Of a stretch of DNA of 64,000 nt, positions 20,596-32,600 are shown piece by piece. The translations under genes and the position numbers were made by a program. Each line of letters opens with the position of its first letter. The stretch's first letter is position 1. Origin of the DNA: Spongilla lacustris (taxonomy: Eukaryota > Porifera > Demospongiae > Spongillida > Spongillidae); contig OX442416.1 in assembly GCA_949361645.1 (NCBI GenBank), positions 18,346,323-18,410,322 on the forward strand, written 5' to 3'. The notes under the pieces are model-generated. The model did not search any database and had not been told where the DNA came from. It worked only from the letters and a program-made list of their open reading frames with translations.

Positions 20596-20953
20596 CTGCA
20601 ATTAACAGTTAACTAGTTGCAACGTGCGCAATAACTGTAACTTAATCCAAGATGACGAAGGTATTACGTTATGACATATTATTGTTTATGAATAAATTAT
20701 GCGCGGTAGAAATTAATTTTTTGTCTTGATTTTACTACGCGAATGGTTCATGTTATAATTATATAAAACACAGATTCACAGTCAGACCGATTTATAGTAA
20801 ATTATAAACGTGTTTAAAATTCAATTTGAAAATAAAAGCATGATGACCGCCTATGTATGGGCCATTTCTCCATATGCATCACCATCCGTATACAGGATAG
20901 TGTTCAGCACTATGCATATCATTATTACTTGATCATTAAATAGACCAACTCAC

Positions 20954-21055
20954 CTTATTCTTAATGTTCACATCAATACCAGGAGTGGAGAGGAGATGTT
21001 CCACACAAGTAGTATAAACTCCCTCTACAGCATAGTGTAATGGAGTAATACCATT
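20954..21055 (-). CDS. Intact single-ankyrin-repeat exon
   Basis: Exactly 102 bp (34 codons), phase 0 to 0, with a CACTTCAG acceptor and GTGAGTTGG donor. It reads GITPLHYAVEGVYTTCVEHL then STPGIDVNIKNK, a full ankyrin repeat (TPLH ... VEHLL). Because the exon equals one repeat and is symmetrical in phase, it can be duplicated without breaking the frame. This copy has no stop and is the best of the set in the window. Confidence 0.75.
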
Positions 21056-21355
21056 CTGAAGTGGGTACAATAGTTCAGTCAAAATGGTGGGTACAATGTA
21101 CGCATGTACACGTAGTACATGGTCATCAACATGGCCTTTTATATACGACATCACAAGGGTATATGATACAAACATTGCTGATGGGGTTGAAAGGGAGGAG
21201 ATACCAAGGGACACACTGGTCTTTGTGTGTATATAGGCTTAGAAGCAGCTGCTCTATGGTCTTGTTTTTTACATCACCATCCATGTACAGGATAGTGTTC
21301 AGCGCCATACATATTTAAATACATATCATTACTTGTACATTAAATCACTGCTTAC

Positions 21356-21463
21356 CCCGCGATTTAATACTCCACTTTCGATCAACCTCGCCACCTCGCC
21401 AATATCACCTCTCTCTGCCGCATCTCGAAGCTTCTGTTCTCCATCTGAAGTTTTGAAACCATA
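21356..21463 (-). CDS. Ankyrin-type cap exon
   Basis: 108-bp counterpart of 4524-4640, phase 0 to 0, with CCCTAG acceptor and GTAAGC donor; it reads QKLRDAAERGDIGEVARLI then ESGVLNRG. A nine-base in-frame deletion removes three residues near the donor. It lies upstream of the ankyrin exon at 20954-21055 on the same strand, so this is the most complete version of the gene. Confidence 0.7.
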
Positions 21464-21896
21464 CTAGGGATCATATTCACTTTACATACGAGTCAGTAAC
21501 GAGTATATAGGTGCAAGGTGGGGTGTGGGAAGGAAGGCATATCCAGCGTACAACCCCAAGTTCAATACCCCACACGATGATACATTAAAATAGGCCTACG
21601 TAAATACAAATATCGTTCCTATTCCTCTTTCCATAGGGCGTGCCAATAATAGAGCATATAATACACGCGTATTGAGTGAAGGAATTTAATCACATTAATT
21701 AACGTCACGTTAGACCACACCCACTGGTGGGAAAGAACTTCTCTAAACTATCTATGAATCAACGGTGGGCATCGGGAAAAACCATAGATAGTGTAGACTA
21801 GTCTATTTATGGAAAAACGTAGTTATTTGTGAAATGGATTTCTCTCTCCATTTGACTGAGTACGGTTGTTGCGTTACTGGTTGCAAGAAGTGAAGC

Positions 21897-21979
21897 CCGA
21901 TCGATGCGTCATTCTGTACCTTTGAAAATCGGTTTAGAGAACCGACTTTTCAAAGGTACAGAATGACGCATCGATCGGT
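21897..21979. repeat. Hairpin with ~38-nt arms
   Basis: Arms reading CGATCGATGCGTCATTCTGT on the left and its complement on the right, with a loop of only about 5 nt. The match is perfect apart from one inserted base. Foldback or MITE remnant. Confidence 0.85.
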
Positions 21980-22184
21980 TCCCTGACGGCTGCGAACTGA
22001 GAGTCAAGCAGGCGCGGCGGAGCAGGGGGGGCTGGGGGTGCTATTGCCCCCCCAAATATCGAGGTGGGGGGGCTCAGCCCCCCCCTTGCGCTACCATCAG
22101 GTTCTTATTGCGAGCGCGTGTTCTTCGAGATTGCTGTACTGAGGCCAGGGTTAGCCTCGCAAGCCAGACCTCGTTATTGACGAT

Positions 22185-22250
22185 CGATACAATGGACTGG
22201 GGACCAGGATAAGTACGACTTCTCCTGGTCCCCAGTCCATTGTAAATCGT
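22185..22250. repeat. Hairpin with ACAATGGACTGGGGACCAGG arms
   Basis: The right arm is the reverse complement of the left (about 20 nt), with a loop of about 13 nt. It is flanked by GCAAGCC / GGCTTGC, which extends the symmetry to about 22158-22264. A short foldback element is likely. Confidence 0.75.
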
Positions 22251-22599
22251 CGACGGGCTTGCGAGACTAGTAAACTGTGAATGACTTATTAATCGGTGTG
22301 GATGAAACGAAGGCAAGCTCTATTGCATGAATCATGGTCCGTTCCGAAGAACGATACTGAAGCCTGAGCTGTGTTGGAGCGTTAACGGGTGATTAAAGTA
22401 CCGCCTGAGCTGTGCCTGTGGGGCAAACGTTACAAAGTGAGGTTTTGAATTGGGGGGAACGAATTGGAAGAGAGTACTTCTGTGAGTTGTCGAGGCAGTA
22501 CCCTTGAAAACTACAGGACATCAACGTCAAACGCAAGTATAGACATAATTTGACATGAGAAAACTGTTCACTTATTTGAGATCCTCCATGCAGTTGCCT

Positions 22600-22940
22600 C
22601 CATGACACAAAGAACGATTTAATAACTGTTTCATCTTGCATGTGCATAAAGAGCTGGCAGAATGCATTAATCTGGTGCCAAGGAATTAAATGATCATGCA
22701 GCGAATTCGGGACATTTGCCACCGAAAAAAAAATGGCCCGTGTTTTATTTTATAAACACGAACCATTTTTTTCCATGACAGAAAGACGATTAAATAACTG
22801 CTTCATCTTGCATGTGCATAAAGAGCTAGCAGAATGCATTAATCTGGAGCCAAGGAATTAATCATGCAGCGAATTCGGGACATTTCCCACCGAAAAAAAT
22901 GGCCCGTGCTTTATTTTATAAACACGAACCATTTTTTACA
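22600..22940. repeat. Tandem duplication of about 170 bp
   Basis: Two adjacent copies share TTCATCTTGCATGTGCATAA, GCAGCGAATTCGGGACATTT and CACGAACCATTTTTT, differing by a few substitutions and a short indel. No gene was recognised. Confidence 0.85.
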
Positions 22941-23174
22941 GGTGGGGGCGGAGGGAGGGTCGCGGTGTATGGGTATGTTTTTGGACCCACTGCCCCCCCA
23001 AATATGGATACCCTCCGCCGCCCCTGGTCAAGTTATCGCTGCGTTATAGCCGTGTGCTGGTGCCTAGTCTCGTACCCAGACTCTATTTGGATGGATTACA
23101 TCACCGCTCAGACACGATAAGGCAGACATATGATACTAGACAAGCCTGACAGCCGATAAAATAGAAAAATCAGG

Positions 23175-23458
23175 CAAAAAAAAAACCTTCTGAAGCCTGA
23201 CAAGGTAGACAAGCACCAGAAATCTAAATCTGATAGGCCAGACAAGAAGAAGGCGGAGTCTAGCAAATCTGATATGTCAGAAAAAGTTGAGAAGTCAGTC
23301 AGAAAACCCTGATAACGCTGACCTGCTTACAAATGGGACTACTCAGCTTAGAAATGGAGCTGCCCCTCCCCCTGGTGAGGTCACAGAGAATGGAGATGGC
23401 CACGCCCACACCAATGGTGACAAGAATACAGGTGAAGACCCAAAGGTACCCACATAAG
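23175..23458 (+). pseudogene. Low-complexity Lys/Ser-rich coding remnant
   Basis: From about 23190 a frame reads KPDKVDKHQKSKSDRPDKKK then SSKSDMSEKVEKSVRKP, meets a TGA, and continues in a new frame as TNGTTQLRNGAAPPPGEVTE and HAHTNGDKNTGEDPK up to a GTACCC. The composition looks like a disordered acidic/basic tail. The frame break suggests decay; I do not recognise the protein. Confidence 0.35.
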
Positions 23459-23539
23459 GACCTATCAGGGGGAGCAAGAACATTCATCACCACATTCTCA
23501 TCCCTCCCTCCCTTTTGAGTCTATCCGTATATCAAGTAT

Positions 23540-23672
23540 AAGGAGATATCACCTCCACCATGGATGGAACCCAGTGACTCCTGCTCTGCAACCACACTGC
23601 CTTACCAGCTACACCAATCTGACCTCCCCTCCCCCTTATCCCAAGGATAAAAGGGTCATGCCTGATATTGTC
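23540..23672 (-). repeat. tRNA-derived SINE-like unit
   Basis: The minus strand has GTGTAGCTGGTAAGGCAGTG followed by GGGTTCCATCC at a tRNA-like distance, then an AGGTGATA end. It matches the units in blocks A and B, including the GGTCATGCCTGATATTG flank. Confidence 0.6.
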
Positions 23673-23875
23673 GTTTCATATCATGTGTAATTAAAAAAAA
23701 AAATTTGAAGGTAGGGAAAGGGACTACATGTACAGGCTTACTTGGATATGATGTGGTCATGTAGGTATGTGTGGCATCAAGTCCACCACCTGTGTGTCAT
23801 TATATTAATAGCATCCTCTCCTGATGTTTTGTCCCTGACTATATAATAGGTGCATTTATTAATGTATCACTATGT

Positions 23876-23996
23876 GCTGATCTTCAAGGACACCTCAGGT
23901 GGCCTAGGGGCCTCCTTACCTGTATCCTTGAGCCACTTCTCGTACCAAAACACGGCCTTCCTAATAAATCTCCAGGAACTGAGGGACTCCTGTCTG

Positions 23997-24046
<50 letters not shown>

Positions 24047-24225
24047 GTGTGAAGGTATTATGCATACCCCCTAGTTCCATTGCTTCTACCCCCTCCCATC
24101 ACTCCTCCCCCTCCCATTGCTCCTCCCCCTCACCTGTGCCCCCCAGTTGATCAGCCATGTTGGTACCATTCCTTTTGGGTTGTCGTAATACAGCACGAAA
24201 GCTGAACGACAGGGATGAGGGGGCG
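23876..24225 (-). pseudogene. PCTP-like partial copy (two exons, broken)
   Basis: This copy corresponds to 7215-7580 of block A and keeps the last two exons and the CA-tract intron. The LINWGAQ exon is still open, but the terminal one has a changed segment (plus-strand CTAATAAATCTCC in place of CTCATCATCTCC) that gives a stop shortly after GVPQFLEI. No other PCTP exon is nearby. Confidence 0.75.
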
Positions 24226-25015
24226 TGTGACAAGGAGTACTAGTGAGGGTGCAAGGCATGAGGCCCATAATAGAAGCTTGTCCAGGGGGGCATTTATATG
24301 CCTGTCCCAGGGGTGAGGGGTGGGAACGCTTGTAATTATTGTCATCTGTAGGAGTGTACGATTAAATAGCTAATGGATGGTACAGCCCATTGCACTGGGG
24401 CCCAGTGGATAATGTGCCGTGTGTAGGGCCCATTAAACACTGCCCCCCCCCCTCTCCCCATAAAGTACTTTATGTTCAGATCCCTGCAGATGTGCAAAGA
24501 CAACAACAAGCCTCACTGTATCTCTGTGTAAAGCTGATGCTTGTGTGGGCGGGAAAGAAATGTTTTTAATTCCCTTGTTGCCATGGCACCAAACAAGCAC
24601 ATGTACATGTATGTAGGACTATGTGTATTAAGGTGTATGTGGAACTGTCTTGTACTGTAGTGGCATTTGTATGAGGATATGTTTACCACCAACACCTCCT
24701 CATTTACATGTACAAGCCAATGTCATTACCACAACAATTGTACACCTTGTGCAACAATGGAACATTTGTAGCTCCCAATAGGTGGAGTCAGAACTATCAT
24801 TGTTAATATTTAATACCATTGCAGCCTCTGTCCTTGTCACACCTACAGCAGCTACATGTACGAGGTATGTAGGGCCAACGTGAAGGGAATCCCCCTGCAC
24901 CCCTCCTGCCCTAATAACCGTAATCCACCTTGGCAACAGTTTACATATTTTGCCTCCCCCCCACCACGTACCCTGATCACATCCCTCTCTCCTCACTGTG
25001 AAAAATTATACATTC

Positions 25016-25240
25016 CCCCCTCCTTCCCTTCCCCTCCTCCTCCCCTTCCCCTCCCTCCTCCCCTTCCCCTCCCTCCTCCCCTTCCCCTCCCTCCACCCCT
25101 TCCCCTCCCTCCTACCCTTCCCCCTCCTCCCCTTCCCCTCCCTCCTCCCCTTCCCCTCCCTCCTCGCCTTCCCCTCCCTCCTCCCCTTCCCCTCCATCCT
25201 CCCCTTCCCCTCCCTCCTCTCCTTACCCTTCCTCCTCCCC
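25016..25240. repeat. CCTCCCCTTCCC minisatellite
   Basis: Units of about 15-16 nt (CTCCTCCCCTTCCCC) in tandem, nearly pure pyrimidine on the plus strand. It directly follows, on the minus strand, the donor of the exon at 25245-25337. The long repetitive open frames here are artefacts. Confidence 0.85.
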
Positions 25241-25244
25241 CCAC

Positions 25245-25337
25245 CTGTTGCTGCAAATCGTCCTGTGCCTTGATTAGCTCCGCCTCCCTACATAGACAGT
25301 CCTGCACCACATGCATCAACTCCAAGGGACGACCAGC
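25245..25337 (-). CDS. Unrecognised exon, helical/coiled-coil-like
   Basis: A clean 93-bp exon (31 codons, phase 0 to 0) between TTCTGCAG and GTGGGG. It reads GRPLELMHVVQDCLCREAEL then IKAQDDLQQQ, an amphipathic helical sequence. It is on the opposite strand to the HSPBAP1-like gene. No neighbouring exon with matching phase was identified. Confidence 0.45.
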
Positions 25338-25699
25338 CTGCAGAATAGTAGCATAAAGATTAGTGAAGAGTCACATGACCCTAACCTCTATGTGGGTACA
25401 GATGTGTTCTAACTGCACCTGTCCGGACAACTGATAAGGTCTGATAACCCCTCCCCTTCCATTAACCCCACCTTCTCTCCTCCCCTTCTTTTAATACATA
25501 AGGTTTATATAACGCCACCCCGTCCACTAATAATGCCACCCTCTCACAACATAACCCCACCCCCTCACAACATAAGGTCTAATAACCCCATGCCATTGCC
25601 AAGGTCTACTGACTTAGATATATCTAAAGCATGTCTGCTCCTTGAAGGCTAAAAAGAAGTGATCAGTGTTTTCATAGCCATTTCTACTGTACAATCAAT

Positions 25700-26576
25700 T
25701 TTGTGTTTTGGTCAGCTAAAGATATAGATATAGCACCATCATCAAAAGTAGCACTGTTGTTTTGAAATGTGCAGTTTGTGATGCTAACATTGCCTGTTGA
25801 TTCGACCAACAACACAGCACCACCATAAAAAGTACCACTGTTGTTTTGAAATGTGCAGTTTGCGATGCTAACATCGCCTGTTGATCCATACAACTGCACA
25901 GCACCACCACCATCACCAAAAACACCAAAAAAGCAGCACTGTTGCTTAGAAATGTGCAGTTTGTGATGCTAACATTGCCTGTTGATGACAACAACAACAA
26001 CACAGCACCACCATAAGCAGCACTGTGCAGTTTGTGATGCTAACATCGCCTGCTGATCCATCCAATGCAACATGACAGCACTACCAATGTTGTTCTGAAA
26101 GATGCAGGTTGCGATATGAGTGTTTTTGGTGTATGTTAAAATTATACCACAGCCAATGAACGTCATGCACTCTCTCCATGGTCAACTGTTGTACTGTACT
26201 GAATCGAATTGAAGTCCACTTCCTTCTTCGCAGCGAATCGTGGTGCTATTTATCGATGACCCCATTATAGTCACGTTGCTAATATTTGAAATGGTACAAG
26301 TAGTAGATATGCGATGTTCCCCACCGTCTAATACCACAGTTGTATTGGACTTGAGCGATCCGTTGCACAGGTAGTCGACGTCCTGTAGAGCATAGTCAGG
26401 CGGTATGGTAGCGGTGAGGCTGACCACATAGCTCCCAAGGATAGATAACACAACGTTACACAAGTACCGTTGCGTCATCTTCATCATTGGTACCCTTTTG
26501 ACAGGCGATTTTACAGACGTTAGTGACTGACAGGCGATTTTCATGTGCCAGATATACACAAATGTTGCTGACGAGG
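25700..26576 (-). pseudogene. Truncated copy of the beta-helix membrane gene
   Basis: The 5' flank, signal peptide (VVLSILGSYVVSLTATIPPD) and first domain (GEHRISTTCTISNISNVTIM) closely match the gene at 30674-33628, but the frame breaks after SGLQFDSVQ and again within the rungs. Only about four to five rung units remain (NCTFQNNSGTFYGGAV, NCTFQNNSATFDDGAI), then similarity stops at about 25716. Homology on the 5' side ends at 26576, matching 33712 of the intact gene. The membrane part is absent. Confidence 0.8.
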
Positions 26577-26809
26577 CTTATAGTAGCGATTGCATATAGC
26601 TTTTATCATTGCAGATTCATTGCTTTGCAAGGGCGTAGAAGTTGTTAAAATTGTGAAGCTTCTTTTACACGCACGTACGTACTTGGACCTCATTGCCATG
26701 TCAACGGGTCAAGCACATAAGCATAATTTTCAAGTTCCAGCAAAATCACTCATACATACGAATGACCAAGCAAAAGAGTACTTAGACTTAGAAGCGATCG
26801 CGAACTAGT

Positions 26810-26890
26810 CTCGTACCCAGACCCTAGTACGTCACAGCTGCGGATGGATTACATCACCGCTACGCTAGAACTAGGGTCTGGGAAAGTGAC
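26810..26890. repeat. GTCTCGTACCCAGACC hairpin
   Basis: The left arm CTAGTCTCGTACCCAGACCC and right arm GGGTCTGGGAAAG, around GGATGGATTACATCACCGCT, form a loose hairpin. Similar termini are at 23068-23118, 41921-41990, 42573-42630 and 53655-53671, which marks a dispersed small repeat family. Confidence 0.6.
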
Positions 26891-26924
26891 TGCAAAAAGT
26901 CGGTGACAAAAGTTCTGGAATTCC

Positions 26925-26950
26925 CGAGGGGGGGGGGGGGGGGGGGGGCA
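26925..26950. repeat. Poly-G tract
   Basis: A run of about 20 G. A second, longer T-run/G-run lies at 27540-27587. Both are likely to be unstable in sequencing. Confidence 0.85.
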
Positions 26951-27154
26951 AGGAATATTTCTTAAACACCCATCGTCAGATATCGTAAAAGGGTACCCAC
27001 CACCCCCTACGCCCCTTTCTCACACACGCGTAACCACAATTAGCACTGAAGAAACCACGTTACAATGAATACATAATGCCTTATCACAACATTAGCTATT
27101 AGCGTGCAAGAACTGAGGGAGGGATTGGTAACAGATGCAGCATCATCCTTCAAC

Positions 27155-27257
27155 CTGGTGAGGTCTATCTTTAGCCTATTCTCCTGCTCCTTTGCTGTAT
27201 ACTCTTTGCCCAGTACTCCTAGGTACTCCTCTTTGTAGATGGCATACTTCGCAGACA
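27155..27257 (-). CDS. Unrecognised exon, charged helical sequence
   Basis: Bounded on the minus strand by TTTATCAG and GTTGAA, the exon encodes 33 whole codons reading KYAIYKEEYLGVLGKEYTAK then EQENRLKIDLT, in the style of a coiled coil. Phase is 1 in and 2 out. The donor is weak. It could belong to the same gene as the exon at 25245-25337, but the phases do not join directly. Confidence 0.35.
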
Positions 27258-27541
27258 CTGATAAACAGTAGTGTATACCTTTTCATAGTGCTTCAAGTTT
27301 CAATTTTTGACCTGGGTGAATTGACTGCATGTGGTCTGAGTAGTGGTAGCTCCCACACATAGTGGCGTACAGTCCCTGTTGTGCTCAGACATATTTGACG
27401 ACATGGAACAGGTCTGTTGGTGTATGGATTGCATTGGCAACTGAACCTATATCGGCGCGTATCGTGTACACACTGTATGAATCAATAGTCGTTGGTATAG
27501 GCAGAGCTAGCTAGCTGTGCAGCTAATGGCATACAAATTTT

Positions 27542-27572
<31 letters not shown>

Positions 27573-27734
27573 GGGTGGGGGGGGGTACCAATTAATGGGG
27601 AGGAGACGTGAACACTTCGCAACTGCCACTGATCACGAGGTAATTCAATTTGTGAACTCGAGCTATAAAATACTAGTTGCAATATAAATAAATATATATT
27701 TTTAAAGGAGGTATTTACTTGTCTATGTTTCCAG

Positions 27735-27947
27735 GTGGTTTTGTGCTCAGGAGATGTCTTGTATGTCCCCCCTCACTGGTGGCATTATGTGGAGTGTGTG
27801 AAGGACTCTGTGAGCGGCAATACGTGGCTTGAACTGGTGAGTGCATTGGAGGGATATTGTGTGTGTGTATGTGTGCATGCGTGTGTGTGTGCATGTGTGT
27901 GTATGTGCATGTGTGTATGTGTGTGTGTGCATGTGTGTGCATGTGTG

Positions 27948-27992
<45 letters not shown>

Positions 27993-28878
27993 GCGTGTGA
28001 AGAATTGTGTGCTGATTTCATCACAATGGTCTTCCCTCCGATCAGCCGTCTGATGACCATGAGAGAGTGAAGGAGGCACTCGCCAGGACCCTGGTCAGTT
28101 CATATTATTATTTTACGTAACTTGTTACCTGCATTTGACAATCCAACACACAAAAGAAATTTGTGTCTATAGAAAGAAAGAGATTAAAACAATCGCACTT
28201 TAAAAAAGAACCACGGACATATACAACAAAATAACAAAACGTGCCCGCAACAAAACTTCATCTCTGTTAAAACCTCGGCTCCCGCCAATAGTCCACAATA
28301 GAGCCAGTACGGACATAACGGGTGCCCAGACCCTCACAGCCCTGAACTCACATGTGTAGCAGAAGTGGCCTTGTGCTTAAAAGATTGCATGTGGGAAAAT
28401 GTCCGAAGCCCTATTGGCATCTATCGGCATCTGCCTCAGAGTACAATTAGTAGTTAACTCTGCTGTTCATAGTTATTAACAAACATAGTTTGGCTATAAT
28501 AGTACAGACTGTGGAGATGGTACAGTGTAGTGCAGACATTGAAGTGCCACAATTGTCGTTCATAAAGGTATCAACTTTGTACGAGTGCAGTGATGAAGAT
28601 AGTAGGTCCAAGTGGATCAACCCTAATGAGGTGGGCGTGTGCTATTTGTGCATGTACTGCATTCCAAATACAGCACACCCTAGGTGATATTTCTTCTGGA
28701 GCAGAATGTTCAGCTACTCTCCTTGGCTGTACAGGCTACCCAGACAGGAAGCGGGCGGTCACTTTCTGTGACCAATGAGGATTTGATTGCAGTTGCTACT
28801 GACAGTGATGTCATTGAACTTATGGCCAATCGTCTCTTGACACGACTGGGTGCCAAAGAGGGAGGAGGAGCCTCGTGA
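27735..28878 (+). CDS. HSPBAP1-like JmjC/cupin protein, 3' half
   Basis: Four plus-strand exons with consistent phase 0 junctions: 27735-27836, 28046-28093, 28508-28630 and 28705-28878 (TGA). The first reads SGDVLYVPPHWWHYVE and NTWLEL; the HWWH holds the second metal-binding histidine of a JmjC/cupin barrel, as in HSPB1-associated protein 1, a predicted Fe(II)/2-oxoglutarate-type protein. Exon 2 encodes PSDDHERVKEALARTL, exon 3 ends in KWINPNE and exon 4 in LMANRLLTRLGAKEGGG. Donors are GTGAGT, GTCAGT and GTGGGC. The N-terminal half, with the HxD motif, was not found upstream and may lie outside or be missing. Confident on family, less so on the exon 3 acceptor. Confidence 0.75.
27860..27990. 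repeat. GT-rich microsatellite in an HSPBAP1 intron
   Basis: (GT)n with GCATGTGT interruptions lies within the first intron seen of the HSPBAP1-like gene. The open frames of Cys-Val or His-Thr repeats are artefacts. Confidence 0.9.
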
Positions 28879-29204
28879 TGATTTAACTTTCTGGTTGCTA
28901 GTCCCCATGCTGTACCAAATCAAACATCCTTTAATATGGTGAATAATAGACACGGCTATACATGTATACTAAATATTAACCCCTATTCACCTGAAAATTG
29001 ACCTTTATAGACACATTTTTCAATGAAGAGGAAAATGTCATCTGTTAGCATGGAATGATACTTTTAAAGGTCCAGGGCATGATGATTACAGGAATGGTTG
29101 TTTAGTACAAAGTTTACTGAGGTCAGTTAAAAAGGGCTTCAAGAATTGTCCTTCATGCATGACATTTGTCCTTCATACAGGTAATTGATGAAATAAGTGC
29201 CACA

Positions 29205-29205
29205 T

Positions 29206-29236
<31 letters not shown>

Positions 29237-29410
29237 CAAAAGAAATAGTGCACAGTCAACTGAAATGGCGGGAAAAGCTGCAGACCATTTAACCCAAAAT
29301 TTAAAGTTATTGCATGCAATCACTTGACCCCCCTAGCCCCCCCCCTCCCCCTACTTCTACCCCTACCCCTCCCTCTGGGACCTCCTTCTGAGCTGAGATG
29401 TCACCCAGGT
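29205..29410. repeat. Solo copy of the block-A/B repeat start
   Basis: A short (GT)n is followed by TGCTGCAAAAGAAATAGTGC and GCAGACCATTTAACCC, then CCTCTGGGACCTCCTTCTGA. The same order occurs at 59970-60140 and, without the GT array, at 5456-5600. This shows a dispersed repeat family beginning with a GT tract. Confidence 0.75.
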
Positions 29411-29616
29411 TCCATTGAATGCCGAGTTAGCCAACTCTATTATCTCTGGCTTAGCCATTATCAATTTTGGGTTTTGGTTAGATTCATTTTAGTACCTTAG
29501 AAAAGAATAAGGAAGCAATCAGGATTTGTATAATACATGTACACGTGGCACAACTAACTATGCCTCTAAGAAAACTATAAACCAGTACCATGATCACACA
29601 CAACATAGCATGTACT

Positions 29617-32600
29617 TTAGTCTTCATACAGCAGTGGTTCCCTCTCACCAAAGTTGACATTGGAATTAGTGCTAGCATGAACCACTACTTCACTTAGTAT
29701 TTGAAATAATCCATCAATCTTCTCTTTGGCTCTGTCATATATCCCACAAGCCTTGAGGATGGCCACAATGAGATGGTACAAGACAGTCACCATCACCACC
29801 ACTGCATACAGACCCACCAAAACATCAACGAGCTGTGTTTGGTCTGAACCTTGGTCTAGAATGTAAGACATTGACAGAGCTAGTACAATATAGTTGAGGA
29901 GGTAAAACAGGTCAAGGCTATTATAGAACTGATTGTAGATGATAGTATGTCTGTTGACTTTTTCTGATGCTTGAAGTGACTGTCCAAATGGCTCTATTCT
30001 AGCCTGTACTATGGTGAACAAGATTGCTACAGTAGCCTGAATAGACAGAAGCAGAGATGGACTGTCAGAACTATACACTGAATATAAAGTGTACATCAAA
30101 ACTAGAAGCCAAAGCCTTGCTCCCAGCCACCATCGCCACTCTCCCTTATAGGGGGCATAGTGGGCATCATTCATTGGTTTGATCTGATTGGCCTTCTTGT
30201 GGAGATAGTTGAACAGCCTGTTGTGTTCACTGTACTTTTCAATGATTGGAATGAAAGTGAGGGCAAAGGTGTAGGGGAGGAGAAACAAGACACCTGTCAC
30301 CATGGCAACCACAAATATAACAGTATGCTTCCCATGAAGGTATTCCACATTTCCATCATAGAACCACACATACATGTCACCAGTGGGTAGGTGGACTGTG
30401 GAATATGTGAAAACATCAATGACACTTCTCAACAGCTTGAAATATGACAAGTAGATGAGAGTAGATAGGACACCAACTGCTCTTTGTCCTACGATGTTGA
30501 AAACTCTATAAACACAGGATCTAGTGGTGGTGGTTGGAGATCGCTTAAGACAGTAGTGGCAGAGCACAATGACTGTCATGGTGAGGGTGAGGAGGTAGGC
30601 TGGGAACACAAACTGAAGGCCAGCCTTGTCAGCATCATCCATACCATCATAGAAACACATAGGAATCCCAAGGTCAAGGTTCACTAGGGACACAATCACC
30701 TGCATGCAATGGTGTCAAAGTGGATTGGCTGAAGAATATTGAAGCATTGACTTGAATAATGTTGGCATAGAAGATGAGCCCATAGAGTGTGCCTTGTGTT
30801 ACAGTGAGGTTGAGGAAGAACAGTGCTGCCACCAGTAAGGCACCCAACACTGCAAACATCACAAGTGTGATCAGCCACATATCTGAGCACACCTGGCACT
30901 GGGAAGAACCAAAGATCACACTGTAGTCACCATGGCAATGACCACAAATAATGCCAGTACGCCCTCCACTGCACAAGTCCCCAGGTCTATTTAGAGACAG
31001 CTTACTCATTGCATTATTGCAGTAGTCCAAAGGACAGGATGAAGCCAGTGCAGGAATAGTGCTATTGTACACACCAATCCAGTTCTTTTTATTTCTAGTC
31101 ACAGTACCATCTGATGTATCACAGACCACTCCATGTGATGAGAAGAACACAGAGCAGTCACACATAGAAGAATTTGACACATATACAAACCCTGGTTCAC
31201 ATGGTAACAATTCCACCTCAATGACTGTTGGAGAATTACCTGGAGATATGGACAGGGTCAGATTTAGTGAAGCCATTTCTGGTCCATAGATTTGGTACTC
31301 TATCGTACCACATACTGTTCCTATCCACTGAGCTTCTTGTCCAGGTCCAAGTGTTATGGTTGTAGTGGTGTCACCATTTGTGCCAATTGAAGCATAAACC
31401 ACACTGGGTGATAGGTTGTTTCCATCATCTACTGAGGTAACATTAAGTCTCACAGTCCCACCAGGATATGTGGTAACCTTTTCTCCAAACCGACCTGTGA
31501 CATTGCACAAGTCACGGTCACTGCAGTTACAAAGCTGCACATATGTTGGAAATGAGAGTACTTGAATTTTATCTAGATCTTGTGGTAATGCAGTAATGGT
31601 GAAATAGCTAGCCATTTCACAATATGTAGTAACCTGCTGAATGCAATTGCACCCATAAATGGGTGTGGCATACACAGCATGACCACCTTGCTGTGCATGG
31701 TTATCAGTGAAGGTGATGGACCTACTGACGTTACCAAAAGAATCGGTGGCAATGAATTGTATGATACAATAATCAAATATTCTTCCCTTTAATGATGGAC
31801 CCCCATCATTGTAAATAGCACCACCATACCCTGTTGCAACATTTCTGGAAAATTCCACTGTGCAACTGTAATCCAATTTGAGTGGTACATTGTTGGATAG
31901 ACTAATGGCCCCACCATTCTCTCCAATGTTATTATAAAATGATACATTACCATACAGCTGCAGAAATCCATTTTCTCCTGTGATGGCCCCCAGGGGAGAG
32001 TTAGACAAAAACTGACTTCCTGTGATAGTGCCTCCAATAATGTCCACTGTCATTACGCTGAAGAAAATGGCCCCTCCCTTAACCGTCGGGTACCCATTAC
32101 AAGAACAGTGATTGTTTTCAACTATCACATCCTGAAGAGTGAGGTGGCCTAGCTGAATTATGGACTTTTCATCATCCCTGTTTGAGGCATAGACTGCTGC
32201 ACCTCTGGCTGCAGTGTTATTAATAAAAGTTGATTTATCAATACTTGCTAAGTCAGCTAAAGATATAAATATAGCACCACCATCAAAAGTAGCACTGTTG
32301 TTCTGAAATGTGCAGTTTGTGATGCTAACATTGCCTGTTGATCCATACGAACACACAGCACCACCATAAGCAGCACTGTTGCTTTGAAATGTACAGTTTG
32401 TGATGCTAACATTGCCTGTTGATACAGCCAACAACGCAGCACCACCATAAGCAGCAGCACTGTTGTTTTGAAATGTGCAGTTTGTGATGATAACATTGTA
32501 TGTTGATCCATACAACCCTACAGCAGCACCACCACCACCAACAACAGCACCCTCAAAAGTAGCACTGTTAACGTTGTTTTGAAATGCGCAGTTTGTGATC

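Noticed and set aside
24700..24996. 98-codon minus-strand frame
   Set aside because: No good splice signals and no protein-like conservation; a small part before GTATTA could be an exon but cannot be supported.
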